This document shows, piece after piece, positions 27,206 through 35,597 of a stretch of DNA of 64,000 nucleotides. This DNA is from Streptacidiphilus sp. P02-A3a (GTDB taxonomy: Bacteria > Actinomycetota > Actinomycetes > Streptomycetales > Streptomycetaceae). The first letter of the stretch is position 1, and every line of letters starts with the position of its first letter. Location of the stretch: contig NZ_CP048289.1 in NCBI RefSeq assembly GCF_014084105.1, positions 3,481,922-3,545,921 of the forward strand. Direction: 5' to 3'. Below the pieces are notes generated by a model. That model worked only from the letters and a program-made list of their open reading frames with translations. It did not search any database and was not told the DNA's origin. A program made the translations under genes and the position numbers.

Positions 27206-27855
27206 CGACACGTGAGACCGTTCTGGCCCGGATCAGGAGCGCGCTCGCGGACGTCCCCGAGCAGGAGACGCCGGAGCTGGTCGCGGTGCCGCGCGACTAC
27301 CGGCGCAGCCACGCCGACGAGGACGTGGTGGCGCTGTTCGCCGAGCGGGTCGCCGACTACCGCGCCCGGGTGCTGCGGGTCGGCCGGTCCGAGGCGCGGG
27401 CGGCGGTCGCCGGACTGCTGGCCGAGCGCGGCGTGCGGACGCTGGTGGTGCCGTCCGGCTTCCCCGAGGAGCTGCTGCCCCCCGGTCCGTGGCAGTGCCT
27501 GGCGGACACCCCGCCGCTGGACGTCACCGCCCTGGACGCCGCCGACGGGGTGCTCACCACCGCCGCCCTCGGCATCGCGGTCACCGGCACCCTGGTCCTG
27601 GACGCCGGTCCCGGCCAGGGGCGGCGCGCGCTGACGCTGCTGCCCGACTACCACCTGTGCGTGATCCGCGAGGAGCAGATCCTCGGCGACGTGCCGGAGG
27701 CGATCGCCGCGCTCGACCCGGCCCGGCCGCTGACCTTCGTCTCCGGCCCCTCGGCCACCAGCGACATCGAGTTGCAGCGGGTGGAGGGGGTGCACGGTCC
27801 GCGCACCCTGCACGTCCTGGTCATCGCCGATTCCCCCACCGTGGAGCCCGCATGA
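27202..27855 (+). CDS. lutC: LutC, lactate utilisation protein
   Basis: A 217-residue single LUD-domain protein (YkgG/LutC). The ALGIAVTGTLVLDAGPGQGRR and FVSGPSATSDIE stretches are family hallmarks. It completes the LutABC set that oxidises L-lactate to pyruvate. Cotranscribed with lutAB and the fucose genes. Confidence 0.92.
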   Translation: MTTRETVLARIRSALADVPEQETPELVAVPRDYRRSHADEDVVALFAERVADYRARVLRVGRSEARAAVAGLLAERGVRTLVVPSGFPEELLPPGPWQCLADTPPLDVTALDAADGVLTTAALGIAVTGTLVLDAGPGQGRRALTLLPDYHLCVIREEQILGDVPEAIAALDPARPLTFVSGPSATSDIELQRVEGVHGPRTLHVLVIADSPTVEPA

Positions 27856-28163
27856 GAACCGCCCTGCACACCAGGGTCCGCACCGACCGGATCGAGGAGT
27901 ACGAACAGGCCCACCGCGAGGTGCCGGTGGAACTGACCGACGCCATCCGCGCGGCCGGGTGCCGCTCCTGGACGATCTGGCGCAGCGGGGCCGACCTGTT
28001 CCACCTGATCGACTGCGACGACTACGGTCAACTGATCAGCCACCTCAGTGATCTGACTGTCAATCAGGTCTGGCAGGAGCGGATGGGAGAGCTGCTGGAG
28101 GTGGTCCACGACTACGGCGACGGCGGCGCGGACGCCGCGCTGCCGGTGGTGTGGCAGCTGTGA
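27852..28163 (+). CDS. L-fucose/L-rhamnose mutarotase (RhaM family)
   Basis: A 103-residue ferredoxin-like fold protein of the RhaM/FucU-like mutarotase group: RTDRIEEYEQAHREVP, then WTIWRSGADLFHLIDC and a late VWQERM. It interconverts anomers of a 6-deoxy sugar, speeding substrate supply to the fucose dehydrogenase. Overlaps lutC and the lactonase gene by 4 nt each. Confidence 0.86.
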   Translation: MRTALHTRVRTDRIEEYEQAHREVPVELTDAIRAAGCRSWTIWRSGADLFHLIDCDDYGQLISHLSDLTVNQVWQERMGELLEVVHDYGDGGADAALPVVWQL

Positions 28164-29053
28164 CCGGCCGCACCCCGGCCGACGCGGCGGCACCGCTCGT
28201 CGACGCCCACCACCACCTGTGGGACCTGTCCGTGCGTGACCAGGACTGGATCACCGGACCGGAGTTGGCGCCGCTGCGGCGGGACTTCCTGATCGACGAG
28301 TTCGAGCGGACCGCCCGCGCCGGCGGTGTCGACGCCTCGGTGCTGGTGCAGACCGTGTGCGTCGCGGCGGAGACCCCGGAGCTGCTGGCCGTCGCCGCCG
28401 CCGGAGAGCTGGTGGCGGGTGTGGTCGGCTGGACCGACCTGACCGCGCCCGGGATCGCCGACACCCTGGCCGAGCTGCGGCAACTACCGGGCGGCGCGGC
28501 CCTGGTGGGCCTGCGGCACCAGGTCCAGGGGGAGCCGGACCCGCGCTGGCTGCTGCGTCCGGAGGTACTCCGGGGTCTGCGCCAGGTCGCCGCGGCCGGT
28601 CTGGTCTACGACCTGGTGCTGCTTCCGGAGCAGCTTCCGGCGGCGATCGAGGCGGCGAAAGCCCTGCCGGAGCTGACCTTTGTGCTGGACCACCTGGCGA
28701 AGCCGCCGATCGCCACCGGCGAACTGCGGCCCTGGGCCGAGCGGATCACCGCGCTGGCCGCGCTGCCGAACACCGTCTGCAAACTCTCCGGCCTGGTCAC
28801 CGAGGCCGACTGGTCCGGCTGTTGGAGCAGCGCCGACCTGCGGCCGTACGCGGACACGGTGCTGCGGGCCTTCGGCCCGGAGCGGCTGATGTTCGGCTCC
28901 GACTGGCCGGTGTGCACGCTCGCCGCCGACTATCCGCAGGTGCTGGACATCGCACGGGAGTTGACCTCGGCCCTGGGCCCGGACGAGCGTGCCGCCGTCT
29001 TCGGCGGCACCGCCGTCCGGACCTACGGCCTGCCGGATCCCGCCGCGCGCTGA
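28160..29053 (+). CDS. L-fuconolactonase (amidohydrolase)
   Basis: A 297-residue amidohydrolase_2/COG3618 enzyme. The metal motif VDAHHHLWDLS is at the N-terminus; GLRHQVQGEPDP, VLDHLAKPPI and MFGSDWPVCTLA follow in the expected order. The family opens L-fucono- or L-rhamnono-lactone to the acid, so it links the dehydrogenase to the dehydratase. The start is chosen as the GTG that overlaps the mutarotase stop (GTGA); a GTG 9 nt earlier is possible. Confidence 0.9.
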   Translation: MTGRTPADAAAPLVDAHHHLWDLSVRDQDWITGPELAPLRRDFLIDEFERTARAGGVDASVLVQTVCVAAETPELLAVAAAGELVAGVVGWTDLTAPGIADTLAELRQLPGGAALVGLRHQVQGEPDPRWLLRPEVLRGLRQVAAAGLVYDLVLLPEQLPAAIEAAKALPELTFVLDHLAKPPIATGELRPWAERITALAALPNTVCKLSGLVTEADWSGCWSSADLRPYADTVLRAFGPERLMFGSDWPVCTLAADYPQVLDIARELTSALGPDERAAVFGGTAVRTYGLPDPAAR

Positions 29054-29120
29054 CCGGCTGCCGCCCGGCAGCCGGGGGCCGCGACGAGCGGAGGCCGCGG
29101 ACCGGGTCCGCGACCTCCGC
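29054..29120. terminator. Two hairpins between convergent genes
   Basis: CCGGCTGCCG (29054-29063) pairs with CGGCAGCCGG (29066-29075). A second stem joins GCGGAGGCCGCGGACC (29088-29103) to its near-complement at 29105-29120 with one mismatch. They sit between the ends of the fucose operon and the opposing GH16 gene and would serve both. No U-run is present, as is common in these bacteria. Confidence 0.7.
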
Positions 29121-29139
29121 CGGGTGGCGCCGTGAGCGG

Positions 29140-31200
29140 TCAGCCGCTGAAGGCTTGGAGCTCCCACAGCGAGTAGCCGTACTGCGTGGCCCGCGCGGTG
29201 CCGTACATGCGCAGGTAGCGTCCACTGCCGGAGACGTTCAGCGTCTGGGTGCCGCCGGTCCCGGTGGTGGTGGAGTAGATCGGGGTCCAGTTCGTTCCGT
29301 CGTTGGAGGTCTGGATCTGGAAGGCGGTCGCGTACGCGGTCTCCCAGTACAGCGTCACCTGGCAGATCGACTGGGTGGAGCCCAGGTCCACCTCCAGCCA
29401 CTGCGGGTCGGAGAACGCGCTGGACCAGCGGGTGCCGGTGGTGTTGCCGTCGAACGCCTCCTGCGGGGTGAAGCTGGAGTTCTGCGAGGAGGAGGCGGTC
29501 GCCGGCTTGTTCAGGGCGATGTCGGTGGTACCGCAACCGCCCCCGGCCGCGTTGACCGTCCAGCTGAACGAGGTGGATCCGGTGGCGCCGGTGGAGTCGG
29601 TGGCGGTGACCGTGACGGCCGAGGTGCCCGCCGCGGTCGGGGTGCCGGAGATCAGGCCGGTCGCGGAGTTGATCGACAGCCCGGCGGGCAGCCCGCTGGC
29701 GCTGTACGTCAGCGACTGCCCGGCGGCCGAGTCACTGGCCTGCACCTGGAGGCTTGCGGCGGTGCCGACGGTCGAGGTCTGGCTGCCGGGACCGGTGACG
29801 CTGACCGTGTTGCTGGTGCCGCCGCCGCCTCCGGTGGGCAGCGTCCACTGCTGGTCGGCGGTGTCGGCGCAGGTCTCGATGTCCAGCCTGGCGGTGGTGT
29901 TGCTGCCCGGATCGGTGAGGCACAGACCGGAGTTGGGGTTCACCAGCTCGCCGTTGGACTGGTGGGACCAGCCCTGGGCGTTGGTGCCGTTGCACGGGTA
30001 CCAGTCGACGTCGGTGCCGCTGGTGGTCCCGGCGCTGACCACGTCCAGGCAACCGCCCTGGACCCGTACCGTGTTGTCGCTGTACGGCGACCACTGCTCA
30101 CCCGGATCGCCGTCGCAGGCGCTCAGCCCGATCGGGTTGCCCTCGGTGTTGAGCACGTTCTCGTTGACCAGGCACTGCCCGTTCAGCCCGGTGACCTCGC
30201 CGGTGGCGGAGGCGGTCGCGGTCGGGGTGGAGTTGCCGCCCTGCTCGTAGACCGCCACGTACGCCACGCTCATCGACGCGCCGGAGGTGGTCGCCGCGGT
30301 CGGGGTGGTGGAGCCGTAGACCCCGTCCGGGTAGTTGCCGCCCATGGCGAGGTCCCAGATGATGAAGAAGCCGTGGTCCACGGCCTCCTGCCAGGCCGTG
30401 GTGCCCACCGAGGCCTCGGTGATGGTCTCCTCGACCGTGCCGTCCATCAGGAACTGCATGGTCTCCGCGCTGGTGTTGGTCCGGTTCACGATCACCGAGT
30501 AGGTGTGGTAGCCGGTCTGGCAGCTGGAGCTGGTGTTGGGACAGGCGATCAGCGCGTGGCCGCTGCTGCCCGCCGCGTCGTGCAGGGTCTGCGACGCCTG
30601 GTTGGAGCCGTTGACGTCCTCCATCATGTCGATCTCGCCGGAGGTGGGCCAGCCGCCGCCGGCCCGCATCGGCGAGCCGAGGGCCCAGAACGCGGGCCAG
30701 TAGCCGAGGCCGTTGGCCGGGTTCGGCTGCTCGATCGAGGCGGTCATCTCCAGCTCGCCGCCGGCCGGGGCCTGGAAGTCGTCGCGGGTGCTCTCCAGCC
30801 GGGCGGAGTTCCAGGTGCCGTTGTTGTCGGTGGCCTTGAGCACCAGGTGCCCGTTGCCGTCGAGGTAGGCGTTGTTGGTGGAGTTGGTGGTCTGCTCGAT
30901 CTCACCGGTGCCGTAACCGGTGCCGATGTCGTAGAACCAGTTCGCGGCGGAGGGCGCGGAACCCGCCGGACCGGCGAAGTTGTCGCCGAACACGGTCGTC
31001 CAGCCGGCCGAGGCGGCGGGCACCGTGTCGGCCAGTGCGGCGGGCGCGACGGCCAGGGTGGCGGTCACCGTGCCGCCGAGGCAGGCGGCGAACAGCGCCG
31101 CGGTGGTCAGTAGTGAGCGAAGCCTGGGCGAGCCGGATATCCGCTCGCGTGACTTCGCCCGGCGGCCGGAGTCCCGGCCACTGCGTGATAGGGCGAACAT
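29140..31200 (-). CDS. Secreted GH16 beta-glucanase, multi-module
   Basis: A 686-residue exported enzyme. An arginine-rich signal peptide with cleavage near ALA-D58 is followed by a GH16 domain (about 65-330) with the catalytic ExDxxE at E189-D191-E194 (SGEIDMMED). Next come a ricin-type CBM13 (about 345-460), an Ig-like putative domain (about 470-550) and a C-terminal F5/8-type CBM32 (about 555-686). Laminarin or other beta-1,3-glucans are the likely target. AAGGGA precedes the ATG. Confidence 0.9.
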   Translation of the reverse strand: MFALSRSGRDSGRRAKSRERISGSPRLRSLLTTAALFAACLGGTVTATLAVAPAALADTVPAASAGWTTVFGDNFAGPAGSAPSAANWFYDIGTGYGTGEIEQTTNSTNNAYLDGNGHLVLKATDNNGTWNSARLESTRDDFQAPAGGELEMTASIEQPNPANGLGYWPAFWALGSPMRAGGGWPTSGEIDMMEDVNGSNQASQTLHDAAGSSGHALIACPNTSSSCQTGYHTYSVIVNRTNTSAETMQFLMDGTVEETITEASVGTTAWQEAVDHGFFIIWDLAMGGNYPDGVYGSTTPTAATTSGASMSVAYVAVYEQGGNSTPTATASATGEVTGLNGQCLVNENVLNTEGNPIGLSACDGDPGEQWSPYSDNTVRVQGGCLDVVSAGTTSGTDVDWYPCNGTNAQGWSHQSNGELVNPNSGLCLTDPGSNTTARLDIETCADTADQQWTLPTGGGGGTSNTVSVTGPGSQTSTVGTAASLQVQASDSAAGQSLTYSASGLPAGLSINSATGLISGTPTAAGTSAVTVTATDSTGATGSTSFSWTVNAAGGGCGTTDIALNKPATASSSQNSSFTPQEAFDGNTTGTRWSSAFSDPQWLEVDLGSTQSICQVTLYWETAYATAFQIQTSNDGTNWTPIYSTTTGTGGTQTLNVSGSGRYLRMYGTARATQYGYSLWELQAFSG

Positions 31201-31317
31201 GTCCCTTTCCCTTCAGCGCTGATCGCGCTTTCTCGAATCGGCGTCGGGGCATGGCGATGCACGGCACGGCTGTGCCGGAACAGGGCAGCCCATGGCGCCG
31301 GTGGTGGGTGACGAGAA

Positions 31318-31372
31318 GCGAGAGAGCGCTCTCTCGCAGCTGATTTCTACGGCTAGGTTACGAACATGTCAA
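31318..31372 (-). promoter_or_regulatory. GH16 promoter with 20-bp palindromic operator
   Basis: On the minus strand TTGACA (31372-31367) and TAGAAA (31349-31344) are 17 nt apart, a consensus-like promoter. Immediately downstream lies the perfect 20-bp palindrome GCGAGAGAGCGCTCTCTCGC (31318-31337). Its GAGCGCTC core is that of LacI-family sites such as CebR boxes in Streptomyces. Repression by a LacI-type sugar regulator is inferred. The start codon is about 120 nt further down. Confidence 0.75.
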
Positions 31373-31538
31373 GGCATCGCGCACAAGTCGCGAAAAGTAC
31401 CCGCCCCCACCGGACCGCCGTGCGAGCCACGGCAGCTGACGCCGGCGCAGCTCCCCGGCGGACCGCCCCGAGGTCCGCGCCCCACCCGGGCGGCGCTCGG
31501 GCCGGGCGGTCGGCGGCCCGCGGGTCGACAATGGGAGC

Positions 31539-33074
31539 ATGCCGCTTCAGCAGGTCGCCGCCGTGTCGCGGGCCCTGGCCGCCGAACCGGGCCGCAGGGC
31601 CAAGGTGTCGCTGCTGGCCGGGCTGCTGCGCGGCCTCGGCCCGGACGACCTGCGGGCCGCCGTCGGACTGCTGTCCGGCGAGTCGAAGCGGATGCGGGTC
31701 GGTGTCGGCCCGGCCGCGCTGCGGGACCTCCCACCCCCGGCCGACCAGGCGGAGCTGGGCATCGCCGAGGCCGAGGCGGCGCTGCGCGCCCTCGCCCAGG
31801 TGCACGGCTCCGGCGCGCAGGCCGAGCGCCGCCGCCTGCTCACCGGCCTGTTCGCCCGGGCCACCGCCGAGGAGCAGGCGCTGCTGAGCGGGGTGCTCGT
31901 CGGCGACCTGCGCCAGGGCGCGCTGGACGCGGTGATGGGCGACGCCGTCGCCGCCGCGGCCGGGGTCCCGGCGGTGGAGGTCCGCCGGGCGCTGATGTTC
32001 CGCGACTCCGCCGCCGAGGTCGCCGCCGCCGCGATGGACGGCGGCGCCGACGCGCTGCGCGCCTTCGGCCTTGAGGTGGGGCACCCGTTCCGGCCGATGC
32101 TCGCCGCCTCCGCGCCCGACGTCGGCGCGGCCCTGGAGCGGCTGCGCCCGGCCGCGCTGGAGTGGAAGCTCGACGGCATCCGGGTCCAGGTGCACCGCGA
32201 CGGCGACCGGATCAGCGTGTACACCCGCAGCCTGGACGACATCACCGCGCGGGTGCCGGAGGTGGTCGAGGCGGCCCGGGCGCTGCCGCTGCGCTCGGCG
32301 GTGCTGGACGGCGAGGCGCTGGCCCTGGCGGCGGACGGCAGGCCCCGGCCGTTCCAGGTCACCGCCGCCCGTACCGCCTCCCGCCAGGACGTGGACGCGC
32401 TGCGGGCCGAGGTCCCGCTCGGCGTCTTCTTCTTCGACCTGCTCCACCGCGACGGCCTCGACCTGCTGGACCAGCCGGAGTCCCGGCGCTTCGCCGAACT
32501 GGCGGCGGTGGTGCCGCCGGAGCTGCGGGTGCCGCGCCTGGTCACCGGCGACGACCTGGCCGCCCGGGCCTTCTTCGACGACGCCCTCGCGCACGGGCAC
32601 GAGGGCGTCGTGGCCAAGGACCCGGACTCCCGCTAGACCGCCGGGCGGCGCGGGGCCGGGTGGATCAAGGTCAAGCCACGGCACACGCTCGACCTGGTGG
32701 TGCTCGCGGCGGAGTGGGGCAGCGGACGCCGCCGGGGGCTGCTCAGCAACCTCCACCTGGGGGCCCGGGGCGACGGCACGCCGGGGCTGGGGGAGTGGGT
32801 GATGCTCGGCAAGACCTTCAAGGGCCTCACCGACGAGACCCTGGCCTTCCAGACCCGGGAGCTGCTGGCCCGGGAGGTGGGCCGGGACGACTGGGTGGTG
32901 CGGGTCCGGCCGGAACTCGTCGTCGAGATCGCCTTCGACGGCGTGCAGCGCAGCCCCCGCTACCCGGCCGGGCTGACCCTGCGCTTCGCCCGGGTGCTGC
33001 GCTACCGCCCGGACAAGCGTCCCCAGGAGGCCGACTCGATCGCCGACGTCCAGCGGCTCGCGGAAGGCGGTTGA
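31539..33074 (+). pseudogene. ATP-dependent DNA ligase with in-frame TAG
   Basis: Reading from the ATG at 31539 gives a LigB-like ligase: helical N-terminal domain, adenylation lysine K210 in EWKLDGIRVQVH, motif III FFFDLLHRDG and motif IV EGVVAKDP. Codon 366 (32634-32636) is TAG. The same frame then continues without interruption to 33074 through [19 protein letters not shown] (motif V) and an OB-fold. Related ligases usually have tyrosine at the stop position, so a TAC-to-TAG change fits. Without motif V the product should be inactive, unless the stop is read through or is a sequence error. Confidence 0.85.
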
Positions 33075-33099
33075 CCCGTCACAGGACGCCGTGCCGGTG

Positions 33100-34941
33100 T
33101 CACGGCGCCTCCTCGCGGTCCAGCTCCTCGTCCAGCGCGATGGCCGCGCTGATCAGCGCGAGGTGGGTGAACGCCTGCGGGAAGTTGCCCAGTTGCTCAC
33201 CGGTGGGGCCGATCTCCTCGGCGAACAGGCCGACATGGTTGGCGTAGGTGAGCATCTTGTCGAAGGCGTACCGCGCCTGGTCCAGGCGGCCCGCCCGGGC
33301 CAGGGCGTCCACGTAGAGGAAGCTGCACAGGTTGAAGGTGCCCTCCGATCCGCGCAACCCGTCCGGTGAGGCGGCCGGGTTGTAGCGGTAGACCAGGGAG
33401 TCGGAGACCAGCTCCTGGTCCATCGCGTCGAGGGTGGACAGCCAGGCCGGGTCCTTCGGCGAGATGAAGCCCACCAGCGGCATCAGCAGCAGCGAGGCGT
33501 CCAGCACATCGGTGGCGTAGTGCTGGACGAAGGCCTGCCGCTTCTCGCTCCAGCCGCGTTCCAGCAGCTGGCGCATGACGGCGTCGCGGGCGCCGGTCCA
33601 GCGCGGGAGGTCGGCGGGGCGGGCGTAGCTGGTCGCCAGCCGGATCCCGCGGTCGAAGGCGACCCAGCACATCAGCCGGCTGTAGCTGAAGTCCTGTCGG
33701 CCGCCCCGGGTCTCCCAGATGCCCTCGTCGGGTCGGTCCCAGTTGTCCGCGAGCCAGTCCAGCAGGTCGGCGTTGGCCTGCCAGGCCCGGTGGCCGGTGG
33801 TGGCGGCCAGGTCGGTGGCCTGGGCGATGGCGTACGCGGCCTCCCCGTAGATGTCGAGCTGGAGCTGGTCGGCCGCGCCGTTGCCGACCCGGACCGGGGC
33901 GGAGCCCCGGTAGCCCTCCAGGTGGTCCAGGACCTCCTCGCCCAGACGCGGGTCGCCGTCCACCCGGTACATGATCTGCAGCGGTTCGCCGGAGACGGTG
34001 TCCCCGGCCCGCAGCCGGTCGCTGAGCCAGTGCCGGTAGGCGTCCGCCTCCTCGGTGAAGCCGAGGTCGATCAGCGCCCGCACCGACAGCGAGGCGTCGC
34101 GGATCCAGGTGTACCGGTAGTCCCAGTTGCGTTCGCCGCCGACCTGCTCGGGCAGGCCCATGGTGGCGGCGGCGATCGGGGCGCCGGTGGGGGCGTAGGT
34201 GAGCAGCTTGAGGGTGATCGCCGAGCGGTGCACCTGCTGCTGCCAGCGGCCCCGGTAGCGGCAGTGCCGGATCCAGTCGTGCCAGTAGCCCCGGGTCGCG
34301 TCGAAGGCGGCGTGCGCGGCGTCGACGGTGAACGGCGCGGGCGGCCCGCCCTCGGCGGAGCAGGAGGTCAGTGCGACGGCGGCGACCTGGCCCGCGCTCA
34401 GCGTGAAGTCGGCGGTCACGTCCGGGTGGTTCGGGTCGTTGTTGTCGTGCCGCAGCTCGATCGGGGCCGTCGCCTGCAGGTACAGGTCGCTGTGCGGACC
34501 GTGGAAGACCGCGTCACCGCCGCGTGCCCCCAGCCGGTGCGGGGCGCGGCCGTAGTCGAAGCGGGGGCGGCAGCCCAGGGTGAACCGCATGGTTCCGCGC
34601 ACCACCCGGGCCGCGCGCAGCACCGTGTGCCGGTCGTCGGCCGTGTGCGGGTCGTTGACCGGCATGAAGTCGATGACCTCGCCCACGCCGTTCGGCGTCA
34701 GGAAGCGGGTGACCAGGATCGCGGTGTCGGAGAGGTAGATCTGGTGGACGGTGGCGTCCGGTTCGGCGGCGGCCAGCAGGCACTCCCCGCCGCGTTCGCG
34801 GTCCAGCAGGGCCGCGAAGACGCTCGGGGAGTCGAAGCGCGGGGTGCACCACCAGTCCAGCACACCCCCGGTGGACACCAGGGCCGCCGTCTGCAGGTCC
34901 CCGACCAGGCCGTGGTCGGCGATCGGCGGGTATTCGTCCAT
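33100..34941 (-). CDS. GH15-family glycosidase, trehalase-like
   Basis: A 613-residue cytoplasmic enzyme with no signal peptide. The N-terminal IADHGLVGDLQTAALVSTGGVLDWWC and the catalytic regions RNWDYRYTWIRDASL, DEGIWETRGG and EEIGPTGEQLGNFPQAFTH place it among actinobacterial GH15 trehalase/glucoamylase-like proteins. It probably splits trehalose or short alpha-glucans inside the cell. The PLDc_N/SHOCT gene lies 46 nt upstream on the same strand and may be cotranscribed. Confidence 0.87.
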   Translation of the reverse strand: MDEYPPIADHGLVGDLQTAALVSTGGVLDWWCTPRFDSPSVFAALLDRERGGECLLAAAEPDATVHQIYLSDTAILVTRFLTPNGVGEVIDFMPVNDPHTADDRHTVLRAARVVRGTMRFTLGCRPRFDYGRAPHRLGARGGDAVFHGPHSDLYLQATAPIELRHDNNDPNHPDVTADFTLSAGQVAAVALTSCSAEGGPPAPFTVDAAHAAFDATRGYWHDWIRHCRYRGRWQQQVHRSAITLKLLTYAPTGAPIAAATMGLPEQVGGERNWDYRYTWIRDASLSVRALIDLGFTEEADAYRHWLSDRLRAGDTVSGEPLQIMYRVDGDPRLGEEVLDHLEGYRGSAPVRVGNGAADQLQLDIYGEAAYAIAQATDLAATTGHRAWQANADLLDWLADNWDRPDEGIWETRGGRQDFSYSRLMCWVAFDRGIRLATSYARPADLPRWTGARDAVMRQLLERGWSEKRQAFVQHYATDVLDASLLLMPLVGFISPKDPAWLSTLDAMDQELVSDSLVYRYNPAASPDGLRGSEGTFNLCSFLYVDALARAGRLDQARYAFDKMLTYANHVGLFAEEIGPTGEQLGNFPQAFTHLALISAAIALDEELDREEAP

Positions 34942-34987
34942 CGGGATCCCTTCGCTGCGGGTGCGGGCGGCGTCCGGCGGGGCCCGG

Positions 34988-35380
34988 TCAGGCGGCCAGG
35001 ATCTTGGCCTTGGCCTGCTGGTACTCGGCCTCGGTGAGGGCCCCCTTGTCCTTCAGCTCGGCCAGCCTGGCCAGCTCGTCCACGCTGCCGCCGCCGCTCG
35101 GTCCCGCCGCCTGCCGGACGTAGTCCTGGAACGCCCGCTGCTGCTGCTCGGCCCGGGCGACGGAGCGTCGGCCCATGTCGCCGCCGTGGACGATCACGTA
35201 GATCAGCACCCCCAGGAACGGCAGGATCAGCACCAGGACCAGCCACAGCGCCTTGTTCCAACCGCTGCTCTCGTGGTTGCGGAAGATGTCTCCGATGACC
35301 CGGAACAGCAGGAAGAACCACATGATCCAGAGGAAGAACTCAAGCATCGTCCAGAACACGTCGAGCAGCGGGTAGTTCAT
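34988..35380 (-). CDS. PLDc_N and SHOCT domain membrane protein
   Basis: A 130-residue protein. Two membrane helices at about 8-28 and 40-65 with NKALWLVLVLILPFLGVLIYV form the PLDc_N (cardiolipin-synthase-N-like) domain. The C-terminal 30 residues (LARLAELKDKGALTEAEYQQAKAKIL) are a SHOCT oligomerisation motif. Widespread in actinobacteria, function unknown; possibly a small membrane-stress or scaffold protein. Confidence 0.85.
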   Translation of the reverse strand: MNYPLLDVFWTMLEFFLWIMWFFLLFRVIGDIFRNHESSGWNKALWLVLVLILPFLGVLIYVIVHGGDMGRRSVARAEQQQRAFQDYVRQAAGPSGGGSVDELARLAELKDKGALTEAEYQQAKAKILAA

Positions 35381-35539
35381 CGTCCGGTCTCCTGTCGCTC
35401 ACGCAACTCAGCCGCCCCCGCGCCACCGGGCACCGGGTGTGCACGGTGCAACGCAACGGACATAGATAGTAATACCAGGACAAACGCTGCACCGCGCGGC
35501 GTCGGCCCTGTCCGGCGGTGTGGGGCGGCGGACGCGAAA

Positions 35540-35582
35540 CGGGCGGGCCCGGCCGCTGGAGTCCAGCGGCCGGGCCCGCCCG
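35540..35582 (-). terminator. 20-bp perfect hairpin terminator
   Basis: A stem of 20 bp with a 3-nt loop (AGT at 35560-35562) lies 16 nt beyond the amylase stop. The left arm starts CGGGCGGGCCCGG and the right arm mirrors it exactly. Strong, no U-run; it should end the amylase transcript and may also work for the opposite direction. Confidence 0.8.
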
Positions 35583-35597
35583 GGGCGGAGCGGTGGA

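Noticed and set aside
28357-31113. 918-residue plus-strand open frame
   Set aside because: It lies across the real lactonase and antisense to the GH16 gene. Its translation is Arg/Gly/Val-rich without any domain, which is typical of shadow frames in GC-rich DNA.
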